A stretch of 64,000 nucleotides of DNA. Source: Pomphorhynchus laevis. Taxonomy: Eukaryota > Acanthocephala > Palaeacanthocephala > Echinorhynchida > Pomphorhynchidae. Shown piece by piece: positions 57,072 through 64,000 of the stretch. The stretch's first letter is position 1; each line of letters opens with the position of its first letter. The position numbers and the translations under genes were made by a program. Location of the stretch: assembly GCA_012934845.2 (NCBI GenBank), contig WNNJ02003815.1:1-64000 (forward strand). The letters run 5' to 3'. The notes under the pieces are model-generated. The model was not told where the DNA came from. It ran no database searches and saw nothing but the letters and a program-made list of their open reading frames with translations.

Positions 57072-57835
57072 TTTGTACAGACGACATTTAGTTGTTTACT
57101 TGAATTGATGTTTCAAACTGTTTAGCTATATTTTAATTCGCCATATATAAAACTTATGATTTAACAATTGAATAACGAAATTTTATAAAGAACAACTTCA
57201 ATTCGGTATTTAAAATTTAAAAATTTTATATTTTATAATTTTTTAATAAAAAATGTTGTTTAATTGATTAACCGATTAAGAAAAATATCATTTAAATAAA
57301 CTTATGTAATTTAAAAATTAACAGCTTTTCAATTACATTATAAGGTTAATGTAATTAACCTTATAATGATAAGGTTAATTACATTAATTGTTATTAATAA
57401 AATGATAATTAATAATAATTTATTATCATTAATTATCCTATCTCGATTAATTATCTTGATTAATTAATTATTAATTAATTAATATCTCGATTAATTATCT
57501 TGTAATCGAGAATTCTATAATTATATAGAATTATATAGAATTATCTTCACACTTGACGGAATTTTCAGATATTTTTAAAATATCTATTATATTCTATCTA
57601 TAATAGAATTCTATTATAGAATAGAATTCGATAAAAAAATAATTGATTTTGATTTACTTATTAAATTTAAATTGTCTTTAACATAGCACAATGTGTTCAA
57701 ATCGTGTTTTGTTATTTTGGGATATTAGCACCATGTAGCGAAATATAGAAAATGGGGTTGTCCTCCAAAATTGCAAAATAATTTAATTACCCAAAATTAT
57801 TCTTAGTATTTCTTTATAGTGAGACTTATCATTAG
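57072..57835. other. AT-rich spacer with simple palindromes
   Basis: ATTAATTA- and TATAGAATTCTATTATAG-like palindromes at about 57340-57640 are low-complexity sequence. No gene is seen. Confidence 0.4.
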
Positions 57836-58551
57836 CTACATCATTACAAGTAACAAGTGAACTACCAATAAATACAGCAAAAAAGGTGAATTCTCTGAAA
57901 TCACATAAGCATGCCAAAAAGTCCAATGATTTGCAGAAGCATTCACTTTTATACAACCGAATAATTTACCTATCATCAGATGCACTTTATCGGCTTTTAT
58001 GTATTCCGGAACAATTTAGAACCCCCTATATACCTTTAAAGAGGTCATTTTCGTGTGTATTGAATAACAAGAATATCATCACATCACCAAATCATTGCGG
58101 TGATCGATTACTAATGTTGACACAATCGTGTTCAGATAGTGCTCGATGTGTAAACAAAATTGACACTGCTCAAACTGATGATTGTAACGACGACGATGAA
58201 GGCATATTCGTGGGTAAGAACTGTTTGGTAAATTATCGAAGGGTTGGAACCCATTGGGTAACGACAATAAGTCACGACCATAGTAAGAACTTTACAAAAG
58301 CCGTGGAAAGTTTGAATATGATTCATTTAAATGAAATAAACTTAGTTTTACAGAAATATTTGCATGATATTAATCGAATCAGTTCGTTGACGCAAAGTGT
58401 TTTCAATGACAGCAAAATAGTTTCAATCAATATGAGAACACAAAGATCTATTGAGATATTGAAGTATAAGCACATGATTGAATTACAATCTCTTGTAAGA
58501 GAATTTAACAGTCATCTCAGAAACACAAATGATACTGATTATTATTTGTGA
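57836..58551 (+). CDS. Unrecognised terminal exon, about 238 residues
   Basis: The frame is open from 57823 and probably begins at the acceptor TCATTAG (ending 57835). It has no early ATG; a GTG at 57886 is unlikely to be a start. It ends DTDYYL at a TGA (58549-58551). The sequence has a tyrosine-rich N-terminal part (LLYNRIIYLSSDALYRLLC), an acidic linker (DDCNDDDEGIFVGK), a compact block NCLVNYRRVGTHWVTTIS, and a helical C-terminal half (EINLVLQKYLHDINRISSL). No family is recognised. It lies about 760 bp after the GPKOW stop on the same strand; I saw no similarity to the missing GPKOW C terminus, so it is probably a separate gene whose 5' exons are not visible. Confidence 0.5.
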
Positions 58552-58699
58552 ATATTTTTACTATAAAGATCAAGCTTAAATCGTAATATTTTGTTTCTAT
58601 CAGACAGTTACTACATAACCATTGAGTTACAAATTCAATTCAAATAAAACTTTCGGATTATACAAAACTTTCTTAATGATATTACAATTTTTTCAATTT

Positions 58700-59290
58700 C
58701 ATTGTTTTTGATAACAAATCTTTAAATTTGTTTAATTGATGATTTGGATCTGGAAGAAATTGAAATTATCTAAAGTCGTATTGCATGCATTTAATTTGCC
58801 TGCATTCATCAAGAAATTTGCAATTTCGACTTTTTATAAGTTAGAAAATAATATCACATTCTATCTTTCGGGAGCAAATCTTTAAATATAATTTTAAATA
58901 TAATTTCTCGATAATTTTATTACGGAAAGAATTTAAATTATCCAAGGTCGTATTGTATGCATTTCATCTGCATTCATCAATAAATTCATTTAATTTATTT
59001 TATACATTCATCAATACATTCGGAATTTCGATTTTTAAAGGTTAGAAAATACTACAACATTCTACTTTTTCTACGACATTCTACCTTTTCAGGTAGATAT
59101 CTTTAAATTTGATTTCATGATAATTTTCATCCGAGGGAATTTTAAATTCTCCAGAGTCGTATTTTATGCATTTAATTTACGTAATTGATCTGTAAATTTA
59201 CAATTTCAAAATTTAAAACGATAGAAAATACAAACTTTTTATACTTTTTCTTGATAAAAATCTATAAATTTGATTTCTTGATGAAAATGC
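58700..59290 (+). repeat. Degenerate tandem array, about 160-bp unit, four copies
   Basis: The block CAAATCTTTAAAT, then GATTTCTTGATAATTTT, GTCGTATTGTATGCATTTAA and TTAGAAAATA recurs with starts near 58715, 58875, 59096 and 59261. One interval is about 60 bp longer. The copies are about 70-75% alike, so the array is old. Confidence 0.65.
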
Positions 59291-59399
59291 TATCAAAGGG
59301 TATAAATATAAATTAAATAAGAATAAAAATAAAAATAATTATTAAATAAATTGATTAAATAATAACAACGACAAAAATAAAATTTACAATTCGTTATAT

Positions 59400-60010
59400 A
59401 ATAACTCAAATGATTACTTTAGTAAGCTGATTAATAGTGAAAGCTCGAATGTATCTAAGATAAACATTTGGAAAGATTATATCTTTGATAAAATTAGAGA
59501 GTAAATGAAAATAACAAACAATTATAAAAGGAAAGATAAAATTAATAAAGATATGTATAAAGAACTTACTAAATTAAAGGATAACTATATAATAACAACT
59601 ATTGATAAAGCTAGTAATAACTTTGTCTTCATATGCAAAAAGCTTTATTATGATATACTGATGAAAGAAGTTAATTCTAATGATTTAAATGTAAATCCAA
59701 CATATGAACGTAGTGAGTTGAGTTTTGAAACAATTATTACAAGTCACTGTTCTATAATGGATAAAAAGGGTATAAAGGTTGAATTAGATAATAAAACTAT
59801 ACCTATATTATATTGGAATCCAAAATTACATAAAAATCCAATAAAACCTAGGTTCATGTGTAGTGCGTTTAAATGTACATTAAAACCACTTTTTGTCTAT
59901 ATGAATAAAACACTTAAAGTAATTAAAGCACACTTCAAAATATATTGTAAGGTAATCGAAATTAATACTGGTATAAAACAATATTTCAGTATTAATTCTA
60001 CAAAAGAATT
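59400..60010 (+). mobile_element. Penelope-like element, N-terminal RT half
   Basis: The frame from 59505 reads KDMYKELTKLKDNYIITTID, KASNNFVFICKK, IPILYWNPKLHKNPIKPRFM and ALKVIKAHFKIYCK-like sequence, the PLE signatures before the RT catalytic motifs. It overlaps the 5' end of the copy at 27.2 kb (AAAACACTTAAAGTAATTAAAG). After about 60,010 it leaves the element, so the catalytic part is missing. Confidence 0.8.
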
Positions 60011-61179
60011 TTCAGAACGCAAACGTACAGTCTGCATGGTTTTCTTGTCTTTTTTGGTTTTCTTTATGTAATTTTGAATTACATTACAACAGTCACTCAA
60101 TGTTTTAGCGCATTGTATTCTCATATCAAAAATGAAAATTAAAAAACGCAAAACTTAAATTGAAATTCTACGAATATTTATTTAGTATGTTTAATATTTG
60201 GTTAAGTGAAATTTTGTTGAAGAGGTCAAATAAAAAATATAATTACTTAATCAGTGCAATTTAACTTGTTAATCTTCACAAACAATGAACAACCAAAAGT
60301 TTAAAAGGTTATCTGGTTAAACCAAAGATTTTTCCCTCCTCTCTGTTTTTGGCTTAAAAATGGCAACGTAGAAATATAATAACAACTTGTATTGCTTTCC
60401 CCTTCATTTTACCTTTTCAGATAATAATCCAGTCTGTTTTGGGCTTGAATAGGGTCACTGAAATCTGGCTGCATGTCTGAGGTGTCTATAAGAAGGACAG
60501 CTGAAAGGTTGTCATCAGTGATAGAGGATATGTGCTTATATTTCTTTAACTTTATCACTTAAAACTCTATAAATGGAATCAGGATTCTACCCATTATTAT
60601 CCCCTATTTAATAACACACATTTAAATGATGCTCTGGTTTCAATTATACTAATTCCATTTTGGCTCAACTATAGTGCATTTCGATTTTCAAATTAATATT
60701 CATTTGTTTGATACAAGGTATCAAGATATCAACTTTGATATCTGATGTAGTCATGTTTTTTATTTAAACAAATGGCAAAAGCGGTTGGTTTATCAGCCAT
60801 AAACTATAAATGTTATAATACGATGGATGGATAATTCCTGGTACTACTAGATAACTCATGGATATTTTTGTATAAATTATTAGATTGAAACTTGAGCATT
60901 TTTTAAATCCCCACAAAATGTCGTGATACCCTGACACAGAATAGTTTGTGCGTGGGGTCTGAATTATCGAAGAAGGCTGCCTGCAAGGTTGTAACCAGCA
61001 AACGTTGCATACTAATTCTACGATGAACGGTCGTATTTTATATTTTCTGAATTGTTCTTCACATCGAGCTGCTGAGTAACTTATTATGTAATAAATATTT
61101 AAAATAATCAGTAAATTATTATTTATTTAAAATCAATTATTAAAAAGACATTTGTATAATACATTGAATTTTTAGACTG
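60011..61179. other. Intergenic between PLE and RRM1
   Basis: AT-rich. No gene, tRNA or named repeat is recognised. Confidence 0.4.
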
Positions 61180-63531
61180 TTATGCTGAACAAGACTCGCA
61201 TGTAAGTGAACAGGGCTTTTGAGCAAACTTCATTGTTATTGTTTTATCGACAGTAAATTTAATTGGCTCAGAAGCCGGTCTTGATCGTAGATAATACATG
61301 CCAGTTTTTAGACCTTTTTTCCATGCATAAAAGTGCATGCTAGAAACTTTAGCGTAGTTAGGCTCAGCCATGTGAATATTTAGTGATTGACTTTGATCAA
61401 TAAAGGCTGCACGATCAGCAGCCATATCAATAATAACTCGTTGTGGTATTTCCCATATAGTTTTATAAATTTTTTTTAAATCCTCAGGTATACCTTCAAT
61501 ATTTTGAATTGAGCCTTCACTTTCCAAAAGCTGATGCTTAATCGTTTCATTCCAACAATTATTATTGACTAAATCTTTGAGCAGATGATGATTCACAATT
61601 TGAAACTCTCCAGATATCACTCTCCTTGTGTACACATTGCTTGTAAATGGATCAATTGATTCATTATTGCCCAGTATTTGGGCGGTAGACGCTGTTGGCA
61701 TTGGAGCTAGAAGCAAGCTATTCCTAGTACCATAATTGATCACATCTTCCTTTAAAGAGCCCCAATCCCATCGGGAGCTGGGCTTTACGTTCCACATATC
61801 AAATTGAAAAATACCTTTAGAAATGGGTGACCCAGGAAAGCTATCATAGTGTCCTAGAGACTTTGCCAACTCACACGACATTTTCATTGCTCCGAAATAT
61901 ATGGCTTCAAAAATATCACGATTCAAATCGCTTGCCTCTTTTGATTCAAACGGTAATCGCATCAGAACGAATGTGTCTGCCAAGCCTTGTACACCGAGCC
62001 CAATAGGTCGATGTTTAAAATTAGATGTTTGCGTTTCTTCAAGAGGATATTGGTTGGTATCAATAACGCGATTTAAATTTTTTACAAGTACGCCTGTTAC
62101 GTCAACTAGCTGATCAAAGTTAAACGTGGGTTTGGAACCCTTCTTGCCATTAACAAATTGAGGCAATGCGATTGATGCTAAATTACAAACTGCAATTTCC
62201 GATGGTGAACAGAACTCAACTATCTCAGTACACAAATTAGATGATTTGATAGTACCCAAATTCTGTTGATTACTTTTTGCATTACAACTGTCCTTATAAA
62301 CCATAAAGGGATTACCAGATTCTATTTGACATTCAACTATAGAATGCCATAGCTTTTGAGCTTTAATGGTTTCCCGACCTTTACCTTCCGATTCATATTT
62401 TTCGTATAATTTTCTAAACTCTTCCCCCCAAACATCGGAAAGTCCAGGACATTCTTTGGGACACATTAATGTCCAATTTCCGTCGTTTTCAACGCGCTCC
62501 ATAAACAAGTCTGGTACCCAGAGTGCGTAAAACAAATTTCGAGCACGCATTTCATCATTACCTCGATTTTTTCTAAGTTCTATAAAATCAAAAACATCAG
62601 CGTGCCACGGCTCCAAGTACATGGCTATAGCACCTGGTCGACGGTTTCCACCCTGATCAACATATCTGACAGAACTATCAAATACACGGATCATTGGGAT
62701 TATCCCATTTGATCGAGAGTTGCTTCCACTTATGTAACTGCTTTTTGCTCGAACATCGTGGATACTAAGTCCAATACCACCAGCACTTTTAGAAATAATT
62801 GCACACTTTTTAATTACGTCAAAGATGCCTGTTGTGCTATCGTCGGTAAGCGTGAGTAGAAAACAACTCGATAAATGTGGATTACATGTACCTGCGTGAT
62901 AAAGAGTAGGTGTGGCATGGGTAAAATACTTTTGAGACATTAGATTATACGATTCCAGTGCAGATTCAATATCCTCTTCGTGGATTGCAACCGCAACTCT
63001 CATGATCATGTGTTGAGGTCTTTCAACCACCTTGCCGTTAATTTTAACAAGATAGGATTTCTCAAGTGTCTTAAAACCAAAATAATTGTACTGGTAGTCC
63101 CTGTCGTACAATAGCGCGGAATCAAGAGTGTCTGCGTGTTTCATGACAATTGAATGCAATCTTTTTGATATAACGGCCATTGGTGAACCATCCGGTCTCT
63201 TCGCGTTGTATATTAAATCAATAACAGATGAAAATTGCTTAACCGTCTCCTTGTGCAAATTGGAAACTGCGATTCTTGCAGCAAGTGTGGCATAGTCAGG
63301 ATGACGAATGGTCATTGTTGCCGCGGTCTCAGCAGCAAGATTATCTAACTCTGTAGTAGATACACCCGGATAAAGACCTTCCATAACCTTAACGGTTATC
63401 AGCGCAGGATCGATATATTCCATACTCAGGTTGTAGCATTGCTTGCTAATTCTCGATGTGATCTTATCGAAAGCGACACGCTGATGTGTTCCGTTTCTCT
63501 TTACCACGTACAATTGCCCAGATGTAGACAT
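61180..63531 (-). CDS. RRM1: Ribonucleoside-diphosphate reductase large subunit, class I
   Basis: This subunit reduces NDPs to dNDPs with the radical-bearing small subunit. The intronless 783-residue product is close to human RRM1 (792). It has the N-terminal ATP cone (1-95, [15 protein letters not shown]), the substrate-site cysteine pair Cys223 (LSSCFLL) and Cys449 (AVCNLAS), the active-site loop SNLCTEIVE with Asn432, Cys434 and Glu436, the radical-transfer pair Tyr746-Tyr747 (GMYYLRSRP), and the C-terminal redox tail CESCSA with Cys778 and Cys781. The ATG at 63531 gives an N terminus a few residues longer than the human one. All key residues are present and the frame is intact. No small-subunit gene is nearby. 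Confidence 0.98.
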   Translation of the reverse strand: MSTSGQLYVVKRNGTHQRVAFDKITSRISKQCYNLSMEYIDPALITVKVMEGLYPGVSTTELDNLAAETAATMTIRHPDYATLAARIAVSNLHKETVKQFSSVIDLIYNAKRPDGSPMAVISKRLHSIVMKHADTLDSALLYDRDYQYNYFGFKTLEKSYLVKINGKVVERPQHMIMRVAVAIHEEDIESALESYNLMSQKYFTHATPTLYHAGTCNPHLSSCFLLTLTDDSTTGIFDVIKKCAIISKSAGGIGLSIHDVRAKSSYISGSNSRSNGIIPMIRVFDSSVRYVDQGGNRRPGAIAMYLEPWHADVFDFIELRKNRGNDEMRARNLFYALWVPDLFMERVENDGNWTLMCPKECPGLSDVWGEEFRKLYEKYESEGKGRETIKAQKLWHSIVECQIESGNPFMVYKDSCNAKSNQQNLGTIKSSNLCTEIVEFCSPSEIAVCNLASIALPQFVNGKKGSKPTFNFDQLVDVTGVLVKNLNRVIDTNQYPLEETQTSNFKHRPIGLGVQGLADTFVLMRLPFESKEASDLNRDIFEAIYFGAMKMSCELAKSLGHYDSFPGSPISKGIFQFDMWNVKPSSRWDWGSLKEDVINYGTRNSLLLAPMPTASTAQILGNNESIDPFTSNVYTRRVISGEFQIVNHHLLKDLVNNNCWNETIKHQLLESEGSIQNIEGIPEDLKKIYKTIWEIPQRVIIDMAADRAAFIDQSQSLNIHMAEPNYAKVSSMHFYAWKKGLKTGMYYLRSRPASEPIKFTVDKTITMKFAQKPCSLTCESCSA

Positions 63532-64000
63532 TGAAAAAGCGTATTAGCAGTAGTAGTAATAGTCCTTCTCTCCTAAAAGTCGTTTTATTTTACTGTTGAA
63601 ATTACTGTTGTTGCACAATGTTGCTATATATAATGTGTTTTCCTCAACGCTAAACTATCCGACGATAAAACACGAACTTGTTGCAATGTGCATTTTCAAA
63701 ACTACGACAATCTCGTAGATATGTGGATCGGAAAGAATTATCTAGCTTGGCGCGGTGTTTGAACTATTATCGTAATGAAACGCTATATTTACGATGCATT
63801 TAATAGTTGATTCGCTTTAAATTATCAATAATTAATTCGCTTATAACACCAGCAATAGTTTGAATGCTGTCTTCAAACAACACGTGCTTCAAACCACAGT
63901 AGTTTCAGTAATTAGTCTTAAATGTATAAAAAATTGTTTTCCTTTTATTAGTAAACAAACAATTGAGCAATAATTTAAAAAAATAAGGATTTATTTTTAC
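63532..64000. other. RRM1 upstream region
   Basis: Sequence upstream of RRM1, less AT-biased near the ATG. No promoter motif can be assigned with confidence. Confidence 0.3.

Noticed and set aside
57886-57888. GTG as the start codon of the 57.8-58.6 kb ORF
   Set aside because: The frame is open further upstream to 57823 and an acceptor is present; GTG starts are not normal in animal nuclear genes.

Overview
The window is AT-rich nuclear DNA from an invertebrate animal, phylum not determined. Evidence for an animal: spliced or intronless homologues of TRIAP1/Mdm35, CAND1, GPKOW and the large ribonucleotide reductase subunit, splice sites of GT-AG and probably GC-AG type, several LINE lineages with APE-type endonuclease, Penelope-like elements (PLEs), tRNA-derived SINEs and foldback elements. 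RRM1 and CAND1 read through with the standard genetic code.

Layout. 0-1 kb: a PLE tail, then the TRIAP1 gene. 1-20 kb: mostly repeats (a hammerhead-ribozyme repeat at 1.5 kb, a retroelement remnant at 2.1-3.5 kb, an LTR-like fossil at 4.1 kb, LINE pieces, three foldbacks, a 580-bp element with long inverted ends at 11.8-12.3 kb, an array of PLE tails at 16.8-17.7 kb) with a few unrecognised exons (6.2, 16.3, 19.9 kb). 20-26 kb: CAND1 on the minus strand in two long exons. 27-28.5 kb: a 5'-truncated PLE. 29-50.7 kb: a LINE graveyard with nested insertions. I separate four main lineages: A (YADD-ILIYDHAP type), B (near full length at 30.6-35.05 kb plus a near-identical 3' copy at 14.6-15.4 kb), C (FADDLKxW type) and D (39.6-40.7 kb). 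51.2-53 kb: SINE copies and a cluster of hammerhead repeats. 53.4-57.1 kb: GPKOW, whose 3-kb intron is filled with PLE tails and a duplicated DDE-transposase fragment. 57.8-58.6 kb: an unrecognised exon. 59.4-60 kb: the N-terminal half of a PLE reverse transcriptase. 61.2-63.5 kb: intronless RRM1 on the minus strand.

The host genes are unlinked housekeeping functions (mitochondrial lipid transfer, cullin-ligase exchange, splicing, dNTP synthesis) and form no pathway. The most notable signals are RNA-level ones in the repeats: (1) three copies of a repeat carrying a type I hammerhead ribozyme fold with a very short stem III; (2) a compact, repeatedly copied pseudoknot just after the PLE stop codon, with helix order c-d-a-b-a'-b'-c'; (3) a tRNA-headed SINE with a weaker hammerhead-like core; (4) a LINE whose 5' UTR motif has expanded into an array of about 21-bp monomers.
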